Source of the DNA: Salinisphaera japonica YTM-1
GTDB lineage: Bacteria; Pseudomonadota; Gammaproteobacteria; Nevskiales; Salinisphaeraceae
Reading direction: 5' to 3'
DNA length: 43,137 nt
Assembly: GCF_003788585.1 (NCBI RefSeq)
Contig: NZ_AYKG01000026.1
Coordinates: forward strand, 1-43,137
The position numbers and the translations under genes were made by a program. The notes beneath the pieces are model-generated. The model searched no databases and had not been told where the DNA came from. It saw nothing but the letters and a program-made list of their open reading frames with translations. Positions 8,445 to 18,192 of this stretch are shown here, in pieces. Within the stretch, counting starts at the first letter, position 1. Each line of letters opens with the position of its first letter.

Positions 8445-9860
8445 TCACTGCTCGTTCCACTGGGCGTGGAACGTGCCGTCGCGATCGGTGCGCTCGAAGG
8501 TATGCGCGCCGAAGAAATCGCGCTGGGCCTGGAGCAGATTGGCCGGTAGCCGCGCGCTGCGATACCCGTCGTAATAAGCGATCGCCGAGGCAAAACCGGG
8601 CACGGGCACGCCGGCTTTCACGGCCGTGGCCACCACCTCGCGCAGCGCGCTCTGGTAACGATCGGCGATATCCTTGAAGTGCGGGTCCAGCAGCAGATTG
8701 GCCAGCTCCGGCTCGGCCGAGTAGGCATCCGTGATCTTCTGCAAGAAGCGCGCGCGGATGATGCAGCCTTCGCGGAAGATCGCGGCGATCCGGCCATAGT
8801 CCAGCGGCCAGTCGTATTCCTCGCCCGCGGCGCGCATCTGGGCAAAGCCCTGGGCATACGAGATGATCTTCGACAGATACAACGCTTTGCGCACGGCTTC
8901 CACGAAGGCAGCCTTGTCGCCGATATCGAGCGTATCGCTCGGCCCGGTGAGCTGCTCGGATGCGGCCACGCGCTGTTCTTTTAGCGACGACAATACGCGC
9001 GCAAAGACCGATTCGGTGATCAAGGGCAGCGGCACGCCCAGATCGAGTGCCGACTGGCTGGTCCATTTGCCGGTGCCTTTCTGGGCGGCGCGGTCGAGCA
9101 CCTTGTCGACCAGATCCTCGCCTGTCTCGTCGTCTTTCTTGGTGAAGATCTGGGCGGTGATCTCGATCAGGTAACTGTCGAGCTCGCCGCTGTTCCACTC
9201 GGCGAAGATATCGGCCAGTTCGGCGTTGGAAAACCCAACGATATGCTTCAACACGGCATAGCTTTCGCAGATCAGCTGCATATCGCCGTATTCGATGCCG
9301 TTATGCACCATCTTGACGTAATGACCGGCGCCGTCCGGGCCGATATACGTGGTGCACGGCGTGCCGTCTTCGGCCTTGGCCGCGATCTGCTCGAGAATAG
9401 GCGCGACCAGCTCGTAGGCTTCTTTCTGCCCGCCGGGCATGATCGAGGGCCCACGCAGCGCGCCTTCCTCGCCGCCGGAAACTCCGGTGCCGATGAAGTT
9501 CAAGCCGTGCTCGGACAGCTCTTTCGAGCGGCGGATCGTATCCTTGAAAAAAGTGTTGCCGCCGTCGATGAGAATATCGCCTTCGTCGAGCAGCGGGCGC
9601 AGCTCTTCGATGACGTGATCGGTGCCTTCACCGGCCTTGACCATCAACAGGATACGCCGCGGCGATTCGAGCGAGGCGACGAAATCCTCGATCGAATAGC
9701 TGGGCACCAGATTCCGATCCGGAAAATCCTCGACCACGCTCTCGGTCTTCTCTCGCGAGCGGTTATAGACCGAGACCGCGTACCCGCGGGATTCGATGTT
9801 CAGGGCCAGATTGCGACCCATGACGGCCATGCCGATAACGCCGATCGCCTGTTTGCTCAT
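8445..9860 (-). CDS. gnd: 6-phosphogluconate dehydrogenase, decarboxylating
   Basis: 471 residues, the usual length of the long-form enzyme that converts 6-phosphogluconate and NADP+ to ribulose 5-phosphate, CO2 and NADPH in the oxidative pentose phosphate pathway. The dinucleotide loop is GVIGMAVMG (7-15), the family signature [19 protein letters not shown] is present, and the catalytic pair falls at K183 and E190 in [13 protein letters not shown], exactly as in well-studied homologues. The ATG at 9860 is preceded by GAAGGCAG; a longer frame to 10013 exists but its extra residues look non-coding. No zwf, edd or gluconate kinase is adjacent, so it is a lone gene here. Confidence 0.97.
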   Translation of the reverse strand: MSKQAIGVIGMAVMGRNLALNIESRGYAVSVYNRSREKTESVVEDFPDRNLVPSYSIEDFVASLESPRRILLMVKAGEGTDHVIEELRPLLDEGDILIDGGNTFFKDTIRRSKELSEHGLNFIGTGVSGGEEGALRGPSIMPGGQKEAYELVAPILEQIAAKAEDGTPCTTYIGPDGAGHYVKMVHNGIEYGDMQLICESYAVLKHIVGFSNAELADIFAEWNSGELDSYLIEITAQIFTKKDDETGEDLVDKVLDRAAQKGTGKWTSQSALDLGVPLPLITESVFARVLSSLKEQRVAASEQLTGPSDTLDIGDKAAFVEAVRKALYLSKIISYAQGFAQMRAAGEEYDWPLDYGRIAAIFREGCIIRARFLQKITDAYSAEPELANLLLDPHFKDIADRYQSALREVVATAVKAGVPVPGFASAIAYYDGYRSARLPANLLQAQRDFFGAHTFERTDRDGTFHAQWNEQ

Positions 9861-10249
9861 GACGCTGCCTTCGCTGATGAAAGCCCCGACCCTATCTGAA
9901 ATCGGTTTCCAGTGAACCCGTCGCCGGGGCGGTCTTCTCATAGCAGCGACATCACGCGCTGCGACACCGTCATGATTGCCTGGTCGAGCGCGCAGCCGAT
10001 GAACGGGCTGCATACGGCGTCTTTTCTGTATAACACTGTGTACAACTCATGTGGACAGCCGGCCCGGTTCCACGTGAATCCCTTGCCATAAAAGCGTTTC
10101 ACAGTGTTTTCACGCGATGTGGATAACGCCGGCGTAAAAACGTGATGCTGGCCTGCCTGTGCGACGTGCGCTGCGTCCGGCGAGGTCATGACACACCCGG
10201 TTTTTATCGAATACGCTGGTTATCAGGTTTTTCCATCGCTGCTTGTCGC
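9861..10249. other. Divergent promoter region of gnd and the aldo/keto reductase
   Basis: A 389-base non-coding stretch between divergent genes. It contains one perfect DnaA-box word, TGTGGATAA (10118-10126), and an imperfect inverted repeat around 10050-10076 (CATGTGGA facing TCCACGTG, one mismatch). Short frames on both strands lack coding character. No promoter could be assigned with confidence. Confidence 0.4.
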
Positions 10250-11221
10250 ATGTCTGATCTGCCTATTCACCGCGCGCTGTCTTCAGCCAGTCCGATCGTC
10301 TATGGCTGTATGGGCCTGGGCGGGCCCTGGGATACAGGCGATATCACGCGGGCCGACGTCGACACGGCGCGCCGTTGTATCGAGGCCGCATTGGCCGCTG
10401 GCATCACGGTGTTTGATCACGCCGATATCTATGCCCTGGGTAAGGCCGAAAGCGCCTTCGGTGCCGCGCTGGCCGAGTCGCCCGGCCTGCGGGAGCGGAT
10501 GATCATCCAGTCCAAATGCGGAATTCGGTTCGCCGATGCGCAAGGGACCAAGCGCTATGATCTATCACCCGAGTGGATCATGGCCTCAGTGGACGGCTCG
10601 CTGCAGCGGCTCGGCATTGAGCAGCTCGATATTCTCATGCTGCACCGCCCCGATCCGTTAATGGCACCGGATGCCATCGCCGAGGCGTTCTCGCGTCTAC
10701 AGGCCCAGGGCAAGGTGGCCCACTTCGGCGTGTCGAACATGAACGCGCCACAGATCGCGCTGCTACAACGCGCGATCGCCCAGCCGCTGGTCGTCAACCA
10801 GATGGAGATGAGCCTGTTGGCGCGCGATGCCTTCGAAGAAGAGGTGCTGGCCGGGCATCGTGGCGGGGCCAGCGTCAACTTCGGCCCGGGGCTGATCGAG
10901 CAGGGCGTAGCCGGCGAGATACAACTCCAGGCGTGGGGCAGCCTGGCCGGCGGTTGGCTGTCCGGGCGCAACCTGTCCGGGGCGATGCCGACACGTCAGC
11001 GCCTGGCCGAGCGTGTCGCCCAACTAGCTCGCAGCTATGCCACCAGCCGCGAGGCGATCGTCCTGGCCTGGCTCATGCGTCACCCCGCACGAATCCAGCC
11101 CGTGATCGGCACGACCGACGCCGCACGTATCGCGGCTTGTGGCCAGGCAACCGATATCAGCCTCTTGCGTGAAGACTGGTACTCGCTGTGGGAGACCGCC
11201 CGGGGCGAGGAGCTGCCATAG
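10250..11221 (+). CDS. Aldo/keto reductase (YdhF-like)
   Basis: 323 residues from the ATG at 10250; the frame is open further upstream but the family begins here. The AKR catalytic tetrad is visible: D56 and Y61 in FDHADIY, K89 in QSKCG and H132 in LMLHRPDPL. The sequence MGLGGPWDTGDI near the start and the domain order resemble the E. coli YdhF branch of NADPH-dependent carbonyl reductases. Cytoplasmic; substrate unknown. It converges with the kinase gene, with 20 bases between the stop codons. Confidence 0.9.
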   Translation: MSDLPIHRALSSASPIVYGCMGLGGPWDTGDITRADVDTARRCIEAALAAGITVFDHADIYALGKAESAFGAALAESPGLRERMIIQSKCGIRFADAQGTKRYDLSPEWIMASVDGSLQRLGIEQLDILMLHRPDPLMAPDAIAEAFSRLQAQGKVAHFGVSNMNAPQIALLQRAIAQPLVVNQMEMSLLARDAFEEEVLAGHRGGASVNFGPGLIEQGVAGEIQLQAWGSLAGGWLSGRNLSGAMPTRQRLAERVAQLARSYATSREAIVLAWLMRHPARIQPVIGTTDAARIAACGQATDISLLREDWYSLWETARGEELP

Positions 11222-11241
11222 AACGTATCCGAGAGCCTCGC

Positions 11242-11928
11242 TCAGGCAAAACAAAGCCGCGCCCCGCGCCAGGTCAGGTGCCGGTCGGCCTGATGCGCAC
11301 GGGCCGCAATACGGGCTGCATTCGGGGCATCGCTGTCGGCGATCCACGCGCGGGCCTCGGTCTCGCTGCGTCCGTGTTTCATGTGGCGCGCCAGCAGCCA
11401 GGCGTTGCGCCGGGCATCATCGATATCGATCGACCACACGGCATCCAGGCGGGCCCTAACCTCGGGCCAGGGCGCCTCATCGAGCAGCAGATAGTTGCCC
11501 TCGGTCACGACCAGCGGAACATCCGGTGCCACCGCGATACGGGCTGCGACGGGCTCTTCCAGCCCGCGATCGAAATCTGGCGCATACACCGTGTCCGCGG
11601 TGCCGGGCGCGTGTCGAATACGCGATAACAGCGCGCAATAGCCACTGGCATCAAAGGTATCGGGCGCGCCCTTGCGCTCGCTGCGGCCAAGGGCGGCCAA
11701 CACGCGCTGTGACAGATGAAAACCGTCCATGGGCACGCCAACGGCCGTGGCGCCGAGTGCAGCGACCAGCGCGGCACAGGCCGTGGACTTGCCGGCCGCC
11801 GGCCCGCCCACGATGCCCAGCAGCGTGCGCTGGCCCGGTCGAACGAGCGCGCGAGCCGCCTCCAGCACCGCGTCGTCGACAATGGCCTGTGGCTCGGCCG
11901 ATAAGGTTTTGCTCATGCGCTCGATCAT
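11242..11928 (-). CDS. P-loop kinase of the uridine/pantothenate kinase-like type
   Basis: 228 residues with a Walker A loop GGPAAGKST, a PMDGFHLS segment and a later RxxAWLLARHM-type lid region. This arrangement is that of nucleoside/nucleotide kinase-family proteins related to uridine kinase and bacterial pantothenate kinase (YggC/FrcK-like). Such enzymes phosphorylate a small hydroxylated metabolite, for example a sugar or nucleoside; the particular one is not recognisable. Start at ATG 11928 or 11916; neither has a clear ribosome-binding site. It lies downstream of the OYE gene but is separated by a strong terminator, so it has its own promoter or is read by leakage. Confidence 0.75.
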   Translation of the reverse strand: MIERMSKTLSAEPQAIVDDAVLEAARALVRPGQRTLLGIVGGPAAGKSTACAALVAALGATAVGVPMDGFHLSQRVLAALGRSERKGAPDTFDASGYCALLSRIRHAPGTADTVYAPDFDRGLEEPVAARIAVAPDVPLVVTEGNYLLLDEAPWPEVRARLDAVWSIDIDDARRNAWLLARHMKHGRSETEARAWIADSDAPNAARIAARAHQADRHLTWRGARLCFA

Positions 11929-11943
11929 ACCGGTCTGTCATCC

Positions 11944-11976
11944 AAAAAAAATGCGCATGCCTGGAAGACATGCGCA
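11944..11976 (-). terminator. Rho-independent terminator of the OYE gene
   Basis: On the minus strand a perfect 8-bp stem TGCGCATG/CATGCGCA (11952-11959 and 11969-11976, 9-base loop) is followed by eight T (the A-run at 11944-11951 on the plus strand). It lies 26 bases after the stop codon of the leftward Old Yellow Enzyme gene. Confidence 0.93.
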
Positions 11977-12002
11977 CTGAACATCACGGCGAGGGCAGGC
12001 GT

Positions 12003-13127
12003 TTAGTCCTCGTTAAAGCGAGCCTTGCGCTCCTGCTCCTCGGGATACGTCGGCCAGTCGACGTAGCCGCGGGCATCGCCGCCGTAGAAGGTGTCCGGGT
12101 CGAACTCGGCCAGCGGCCAGCCGTTGTACAAACGCTCGAACAGATCCGGGTTGGACGTGAAGGGCCGGCCGAACACGGCCAGATCGATCACCTCGTCCTC
12201 GATCAGCCGCTTGGCTTCGGCTTCGTCCAGGTTGCCGGCGAACAGCAGCGTGCCGGTATAGGCCTGGCGGAATGTTTTCAGGAATTCACGCGGCAGCGCG
12301 TCCTGGCCCTGGGCGCCTTGATCCATGATGTGTACATAGGCCAGATCACGCTTGGACAGTTCATCGGCCAGATACAGATAGGTCGCCTCAGTATCGTCGT
12401 AGTGCGGCATATCGAACAACGTGCCGTAGGGCGTCAGCCGCACGCCCACGCGATGCGCGCCGATCATTTTGATCGAGGCATCGATGGCTTCCAGCAGTAG
12501 CCGGCAGCGGTTCTCGCGCGAGCCGCCGTAGGCATCGGTGCGATCATTGAGCTCGGCGTTGATGAACTGCTCGAACAGATAGCCGTTGGCGCCGTGAACC
12601 TCCACGCCGTCGAAACCGGCCTGGCGGGCATTGACCGCGGCCTGGCCGAACTCGGCCACCAGGCGATGACATTCCTCGGTGGTGGCAGCGCGCGGCGTGC
12701 TGGCCGCCAGCATGTCCGGCTGACCCTGCTCATTCCAGCCGAAGGCCATGCCGCCCTGCTTGGCCGAGGCCGAAACGGGCGCGCCACCGTTCATCTGAAT
12801 CGACGTATGCGACACCCGACCCACATGCCAGGTCTGGCAGAAGATCAGCCCGCCGCGTTCATGCACGGCCGCGGTGGCTTTCTTCCAACCCGCGATCTGA
12901 TCAGGCCCGAAGATGCCGGGGTTGAACAGATAGCCCTGGCCCTCGCGCGAGATCGGGGAGCCCTCCGAGATGATCAGCCCGGCACTCGCGCGCTGGCGAT
13001 AATACAGCGCCCCCAGCTCGTCGGGCACATCGCCGCGGGCGCGGGCGCGGGTCATGGGCGCCATGATGACGCGGTTGTTCAGCCGATGGCCGGCCATGTC
13101 GTAAGGCTCGAAAAGAACAGATGACAC
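12003..13127 (-). CDS. Old Yellow Enzyme family alkene reductase
   Basis: 374 residues if translation starts at the GTG at 13127, which has GGAG 8 bases upstream. An ATG six codons earlier and a long open extension to 13373 are possible but do not resemble the family. It is an FMN-dependent NAD(P)H oxidoreductase reducing activated alkenes or nitro compounds (NemA/OYE group). Visible are FEPYDMAGHRLNNRVIMAPM at the start, the substrate-binding HGANGYL (His, Asn and Tyr as in OYE), FINAELNDRTDAYGGS, and FGRPFTSNPDLFERL near the phosphate-binding end. It is monocistronic, with its own strong terminator. No NemR-type regulator is adjacent. Confidence 0.93.
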   Translation of the reverse strand: MSSVLFEPYDMAGHRLNNRVIMAPMTRARARGDVPDELGALYYRQRASAGLIISEGSPISREGQGYLFNPGIFGPDQIAGWKKATAAVHERGGLIFCQTWHVGRVSHTSIQMNGGAPVSASAKQGGMAFGWNEQGQPDMLAASTPRAATTEECHRLVAEFGQAAVNARQAGFDGVEVHGANGYLFEQFINAELNDRTDAYGGSRENRCRLLLEAIDASIKMIGAHRVGVRLTPYGTLFDMPHYDDTEATYLYLADELSKRDLAYVHIMDQGAQGQDALPREFLKTFRQAYTGTLLFAGNLDEAEAKRLIEDEVIDLAVFGRPFTSNPDLFERLYNGWPLAEFDPDTFYGGDARGYVDWPTYPEEQERKARFNED

Positions 13128-13900
13128 GATCCAGACTCCATACATTGGAAATACGATGGCATCTATATCGAGGCGAGTCGTATCGTATACAACCGCTGAT
13201 TGACGCATCGGGGTGAACGCCAGCCCGCGAAGCGCGCGCCCAGCTGTCAGAGCAGGCAAATGAACGCACGAAAACGACCGGCTTGTTTCACATGCAACAC
13301 CTGTGGATAAAACTGTGGGGAAATCACAAGCCCGGGCGCTCCGTCGACGTATCTCCCGGCGGCCAAACCGCAATCGTCACCAACGCGCACGGACATCAAA
13401 ACAACCCAACTGTGTCGCGCATGTCTCACCGGGCACACCGCCAATGGCTTTCACACGCGCGCCGAGAGCGTACGGACAACCCGCACGAAGCGCCGCACAT
13501 GCCGTATGCGCTCAATACGCCCCAACTTGATCAATAAATCGAAGTAATTTGTTATAAATCAAATGCTTACGTAAATATCAAACCTGAGTCGATCGACCAA
13601 GGTCGTACCCGATTAAAACAGCGCGTAAAAACAACCCGCGGATTGCATGCTGCCTTGCCATCGCTACATCAAGGCAACGACAAGGCCCAAACGTACCGTG
13701 CGCGCCGGGCAAGCACATCACCGACAGTCACACCGCGCGGCACGGTAACGGCACGCCAAAACAGGCTTGGCCAGGCCAGATGAGCCTGTCGATAAGTATC
13801 AACGATCTGTGGACAAGTCCGTGCATAAAAGCCGATCGCCGGCACCTCGCCAGACGTGGCATCCTCTCAAGCGCCAAGAACACCACCATCGATACCGCCC
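13128..13900. other. Long non-coding region with DnaA-box-like words and an AT-rich core
   Basis: About 770 bases without a supported gene. It holds a perfect DnaA-box word TGTGGATAA (13302-13310), the near match TGTGGGGAA just after it, and TGTGGACAA (13808-13816). An AT-rich island runs from about 13531 to 13620, in strong contrast to the surrounding DNA. A perfect 7-bp inverted repeat TGCCTTG/CAAGGCA lies at 13651-13676. Short frames on both strands have no family resemblance. It separates core genes on the left from the defence block on the right. Confidence 0.45.
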
Positions 13901-14059
13901 ATGAATGCCCTCTGGATCATCTTCGCCATCGCAGTGGTTATCGTCGCGGTCTGGGGCTTCTATGTCTGGTACCAGAACCGCCGCGCCCGCGAGTCGTTCA
14001 AGGATATCGACTACAGCAAGCTCAACGATCTTGATGAAGACGGGTGGGACGACAAGTAA
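13901..14059 (+). CDS. Small single-span membrane protein
   Basis: A 52-residue protein: NALWIIFAIAVVIVAVWGFYVWY forms one membrane span from about residue 2 to 24, followed by a basic NRRAR patch and an acidic tail KLNDLDEDGWDDK. The positive patch after the span predicts a cytoplasmic C-terminus. The frame is open 15 codons upstream but the hydrophobic start argues for the ATG at 13901. It ends 11 bases from the convergent end of the res gene. Function unknown; its link to the defence block is only positional. Confidence 0.6.
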   Translation: MNALWIIFAIAVVIVAVWGFYVWYQNRRARESFKDIDYSKLNDLDEDGWDDK

Positions 14060-14070
14060 TCTCGCCGGCG

Positions 14071-17000
14071 TCAGTCAGTGAAGGCGTCCATGAAGCTTTC
14101 AAAGCGATCGTCAACACGGAAGGCGACGTTTTCATCGAGCGCGCTTAGGTGCGCCTTGCCGCATTCGATCTTGGCTTTCTCGACCGGGCGGAGTGCGTCG
14201 GTAAACAGGCTGCCCTTGGTTTCGACGACGAAATAGAGTCTCTCGACGCTTGCAGTTTCGACGACGACCGCCCAGTCCGGGTTGTACGACCCAAGGGGCG
14301 TATCGATCTGGAACCATGGCGGCAGCTTCGCGTAGAGCTTTATTTCCTTATTGCGCTCGAAGGCACGGGCGAAGTCCCGCTCGACCTCAGAGTCGTAAAT
14401 CACATAGTCGTAGACCGACTTCTCGGCCTCGAGCATATTGCTCGATAAATAACCGGCAAGTGGCGCTATGTCCTTGTCGTTGAAGTCGAACAACTCTTGG
14501 GCATAGAAGCTGTCGTCGCCGATGCGGTGGTACTGGATGCCGTCGACGATGAACAGGCGCATTTGATTGCGGATGATCTGTAACGTCTGTTCGATGAACT
14601 TCTGCGGGTTGTTCCTGAAATCATCGAGCCGGCCGCTGTCTACGAGAATGCGGGCCAGCGTACGGCGGGTGAGATTCGTCTCGTTCTGCAGAAAGCTCAG
14701 GATGTCGGGCAGGGCAAAGTCGCGCCGGTCATAGGTCGCCGGTGTTTCGTTAACTTCGGTCGCCTCGACGCCGCCGCGGTTCACGTCCAGGCGCGCGGTG
14801 CGCGTGATGAACTTGGCCTTGCCCACCCGCAGCTGATCGCGCATCTCCGTCGCGCAGCATTCGATGAGCTTCTCAACATCAAAATCCACGCGGTAAGTGG
14901 TCTTGTACTTGATCCGGTTCCAGAGCGCCTCGAACGCCGGGCTCAGGTAGACGGCCTTGTTGAGCTTGACCTCGTGCCGGTCGTCTCGATTCTGGATATT
15001 CAAGCGACCGGCCACCTTGCGCAGCACGGCAGTGATGGCGCCCGCGTGTTCGGCGGTTTCGTCAGGCAGGGACACCGTGTTGGCCTTGAGATTGGCCCGG
15101 AGTGCGTCCTGCACCTTGCCCTTGGCATCGATATAGTCGTGTTCCAGCAGATGCTGCCAGACCGTCTCGGACAGTTCGGTGCCGAAATATCCCGGCTCAC
15201 CGTTGTCATCGGTGATCGGAATGCTGGCGAACAGATGCTTCTCTACCACGCCGAAGCGGATGCCTTCGTCCTGCTCGATCTCTTTCTGTAGCTGGCGCGC
15301 GAAATCCTCGTAGGATTCGTTGGCCATTACCGTCAGGCGGTTCACCTCGAAACCGTGCACACGCTGGCCGCTCTGGTTTACCGCCAGCCGCAGCCCGCGG
15401 CCGATCTCCTGGCGTTTTTTCATCACCGAGGCAGTCTCGTTGAGCGTGCAGATCTGGAACACGTTCGGGTTGTCCCAGCCTTCGCGCAGCGCGGAGTGGG
15501 AGAAGATGAACTTGAGCCGGGATTCGAAGCTCAGCAGCCGTTCCTTGTCCTGCATGATCAGCTGATAGGCGCTCTCGTCGGCCTGTGTCTTGCCTTCGCC
15601 TTTCGAATCCTTCAGGCGTACGTTGCCGCGCGCGTCTTTCTTCTTGTCGGCGGCGAAGTAGCCGTTATGGACAGCGTGTGCCTCGGTCTCGATATCCACT
15701 TCGCCGAAAAGCGACTGATACTTCGGCAGCCGGGCGGCGCGGATATACTCTTCCTCGAACATACGCGCGTACTTGCCGGGCTGCGGCTCGCCGTCGGTGT
15801 TGTAGTTGCGGTAATTGGCCACGCGATCGATGAAGAACAGGCTCAAGACCTTGATGCCCATCGGCGTGAGCTGAAGCTCCTTGTCCAGGTGCTCTTCGAT
15901 GGTCTTGCGGATCTGCAGCCGCTTGTATTCGTCTTCATCCACCTGGCCGATCACCTCGCCGCGGCGGATGACCTCTGGCTTGCTGGTGAAGCTGATGTAC
16001 TCGTTGTCTGGCTCGCAGTAGATGTCGTCGACGATATAGCCGTCGTAGACCGTCCGGCCGCCGGTGGTGTCCAACAGATCCTCGCCGCTTCGCACCCATT
16101 TCTTCTTGCGCTTGACCAGGCCTTTCTGCAGCGTGTCGAGCTCCACCTGCGCGCGGATCGGGCTGTTGCGGTTATCGGTCTGGAGCAGCTTGATGTACGC
16201 CTTGTTATGGCTGTCGCGCACCTCGACGCCCGTCACCTCGATCTGTTTGACGAGCTTGCGTTCGTAGGCGTCGATGGAATCGAGCCGGTACACCATGTGG
16301 TGTTTGTCGAGATGGGTGGCGGAGTAGCGCAGCGTGCACAGCGGGTTGAGCTGGGCGATCGCCTCGCGGCTTTTCTCGGTATTCGCCACGCTCTGGGGCT
16401 CGTCGATGATCACGACCGGGTGCGTGGCCTGAATGAACTCGATGGGCTTGTTGCCCGTCATCCGGTCGTGTGGGCGATGGATGATATTGGCCTTGTCGGC
16501 CTTGTCCGGATCATCGAAGCTTTTACGAAACGCATCGATATTGATCACCATGATCTGAATGGTGTCGCTGGTCGCGAAATTGCGAACTTGCCCGAGTTTT
16601 TGCGAGTCGTAGACGAAGTAATCGAACGGCGTGTTGTCGTACAGTCCCTTGAAGTGCGGCTCTGTCATCTGGAGCGATTTGTACACGCCCTCTTTGATCG
16701 CCACCGACGGCACCACGATGGTGAACTTGGTGAAGCCATAACGCTGGTTCAGCTCGAACAGCGTGCGCAGATACACATAGGTCTTGCCGGTACCCGTCTC
16801 CATTTCGACCGTGAAATCACGCGAGGCCAGCTCGCTGGCCGGGGCCAGGCCGTTGCGCAGCTGAATGGCTTGCAGGTTGTCGAGCAGATCTTCGTCCAGC
16901 AGGCGCAGCCGGTTGCCCACACCCAGATCGCCGCTGGACTGGCCCAGGCTCAAACCCATCTGCGGCTCGTTTTTCAGCGGCGCGACGGTGAAATTCGTAC

Positions 17001-17088
17001 TGCAGATCTCCTGGCCTTCGAACAGATCGGCGACGGCGTCGATGGCCTCGCGCTGATAGTCGAGCTCAGCGTCGAACTGAAACTTCAT
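14071..17088 (-). CDS. res: Type III restriction-like helicase-nuclease (Res)
   Basis: 1005 residues, in the size range of type III restriction subunits. The N-terminal superfamily 2 helicase has Walker A ETGTGKT (97-103), the DEPQ box (229-232, the type III Res form of DEAD) and a motif III-like YSATH. The C-terminus has the nuclease motif of the PD-(D/E)xK fold: NPDW with D938, then YFVVETKG with E956 and K958. It would translocate or switch on DNA and cut when the partner Mod finds unmodified sites. It is the last gene of the five-gene operon; its ATG overlaps the end of rhuM by 4 bases, indicating translational coupling. All key residues appear intact. Confidence 0.92.
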   Translation of the reverse strand: MKFQFDAELDYQREAIDAVADLFEGQEICSTNFTVAPLKNEPQMGLSLGQSSGDLGVGNRLRLLDEDLLDNLQAIQLRNGLAPASELASRDFTVEMETGTGKTYVYLRTLFELNQRYGFTKFTIVVPSVAIKEGVYKSLQMTEPHFKGLYDNTPFDYFVYDSQKLGQVRNFATSDTIQIMVINIDAFRKSFDDPDKADKANIIHRPHDRMTGNKPIEFIQATHPVVIIDEPQSVANTEKSREAIAQLNPLCTLRYSATHLDKHHMVYRLDSIDAYERKLVKQIEVTGVEVRDSHNKAYIKLLQTDNRNSPIRAQVELDTLQKGLVKRKKKWVRSGEDLLDTTGGRTVYDGYIVDDIYCEPDNEYISFTSKPEVIRRGEVIGQVDEDEYKRLQIRKTIEEHLDKELQLTPMGIKVLSLFFIDRVANYRNYNTDGEPQPGKYARMFEEEYIRAARLPKYQSLFGEVDIETEAHAVHNGYFAADKKKDARGNVRLKDSKGEGKTQADESAYQLIMQDKERLLSFESRLKFIFSHSALREGWDNPNVFQICTLNETASVMKKRQEIGRGLRLAVNQSGQRVHGFEVNRLTVMANESYEDFARQLQKEIEQDEGIRFGVVEKHLFASIPITDDNGEPGYFGTELSETVWQHLLEHDYIDAKGKVQDALRANLKANTVSLPDETAEHAGAITAVLRKVAGRLNIQNRDDRHEVKLNKAVYLSPAFEALWNRIKYKTTYRVDFDVEKLIECCATEMRDQLRVGKAKFITRTARLDVNRGGVEATEVNETPATYDRRDFALPDILSFLQNETNLTRRTLARILVDSGRLDDFRNNPQKFIEQTLQIIRNQMRLFIVDGIQYHRIGDDSFYAQELFDFNDKDIAPLAGYLSSNMLEAEKSVYDYVIYDSEVERDFARAFERNKEIKLYAKLPPWFQIDTPLGSYNPDWAVVVETASVERLYFVVETKGSLFTDALRPVEKAKIECGKAHLSALDENVAFRVDDRFESFMDAFTD

Positions 17089-18170
17089 CCCTGGTTATCC
17101 CCGTTGTCGTCGTCGCGCTGCGGCGCCTGGCGCGCGATGTCTTCGAGCGCGCGTAGCGTATCCGCCTCGCCCTCGGCCTCCTTGAGCGCGCGCCGACGTG
17201 CATCGAATTGCCGGTACTCGCCCTTGGCCTTGTCGTCGGCCGAGCGTTTGCGCATACGGCCATAGCCATCAAGCACCGGCCAGTCGTTGAACGCCAGAAA
17301 CTGGTCGAGCTTGTCCTGCCAGTTCTGCATGAATATCTGCTGGCGGCGGCGGGCCTGGTTATCGGCGAAATCGAGCCACATCACCACCATGCGGTTCAGG
17401 TCATCGATCTCGCCGGCGCTCAGGTAGTTCTTGGCGACCGTGACATCTCGTGAACGCACGGTGTCGCCCTCCCAATTCGTGAGCCCCATATTGGCCTGCC
17501 TGTGATCGGCGCGCTGGCTGATCAACTCGGCTGCCGTATGCCCCGTGGCCGCGTAATGCAGCTTGTTCTGGATATGCTGGAAGAATCGCGTGGTTTCGGC
17601 ATCGCTCGTATCGTAGTCTGCGGCCAGCGTGAAAATCTCCTTCACCCGCAGATACATCCGCCGCTCGCTGGCGCGAATATCGCGGATGCGTTCCAGCAGC
17701 TCGTCGAAATAGTCGGGCACGCCGGGGCCGGGCGGGTTCTTCAGGCGCTCGTCGTCCATGACGAAGCCCTTGACTAGATATTCCCGCAGCCGCTCGGTGG
17801 CCCAGCGGCGGAACTGTGTGCCGCGCTGGCTACGCACGCGGTAGCCGATAGCAATAATGGCGTCGAGGCTGTAATGCCGCACGCGGTAGCGTTTCCCGTC
17901 GCGGGCAGTTGTAAAGAAATGCTTTACAACTGCCGCGGCGTCGAGCTCCTGTTCCTGGAACAGGTTGCGCAGGTGCATGCCGATGTTCTGCTTGCTCGTC
18001 TGGTACAGCTCGGCCAGCAACGTCTGGCTGAGCCAGATCGAGTCCTCTTCAAATCGGCATTCGATACGCGTAGCCCCGTCTTCGGTCTGGTAGACCAGAA
18101 TTTCACCGCGGGCCGAGGCGAGTTCCTCGTCGCTCGTTTCTGCTGCATCATTGCGTTCATCGTGGGTCAT
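17085..18170 (-). CDS. RhuM-family protein within the R-M operon
   Basis: 361 residues matching the RhuM family (named after a Salmonella pathogenicity-island gene): IECRFEEDSIWLSQTLLAELYQTSKQNIGMHLRNLF, then KRYRVRHYSLDAIIAIGYRVRSQRGTQFRRWATERLREY. The first part looks like a small DNA-binding module and the middle is helical, with many Arg and Glu. The biochemical role of the family is not established; members are frequent in mobile islands and beside restriction genes. Here it lies 22 bases after mod and overlaps res by 4 bases, so it is made together with the restriction enzyme and may regulate or accompany it. No nuclease motif was recognised. Confidence 0.82.
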   Translation of the reverse strand: MTHDERNDAAETSDEELASARGEILVYQTEDGATRIECRFEEDSIWLSQTLLAELYQTSKQNIGMHLRNLFQEQELDAAAVVKHFFTTARDGKRYRVRHYSLDAIIAIGYRVRSQRGTQFRRWATERLREYLVKGFVMDDERLKNPPGPGVPDYFDELLERIRDIRASERRMYLRVKEIFTLAADYDTSDAETTRFFQHIQNKLHYAATGHTAAELISQRADHRQANMGLTNWEGDTVRSRDVTVAKNYLSAGEIDDLNRMVVMWLDFADNQARRRQQIFMQNWQDKLDQFLAFNDWPVLDGYGRMRKRSADDKAKGEYRQFDARRRALKEAEGEADTLRALEDIARQAPQRDDDNGDNQG

Positions 18171-18192
18171 AACGTCGACGTCCCGGCGGTGC

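Noticed and set aside
9938-10189. Minus-strand 83-codon frame between gnd and the aldo/keto reductase
   Set aside because: No coding character, overlaps the likely divergent promoters and the gnd leader.
13128-13900. Chromosomal replication origin
   Set aside because: Only three scattered DnaA-like words and no dnaA, gidA or rpmH neighbours; kept only as a low-interest observation.
15355-17265. Very long open frame on the plus strand opposite res and the end of rhuM (636 codons)
   Set aside because: It is a mirror of the GC-rich coding strand; composition is that of antisense frames (many Val, Leu, Ala, Asp and His in no domain pattern), while the opposite strand has all Res motifs.
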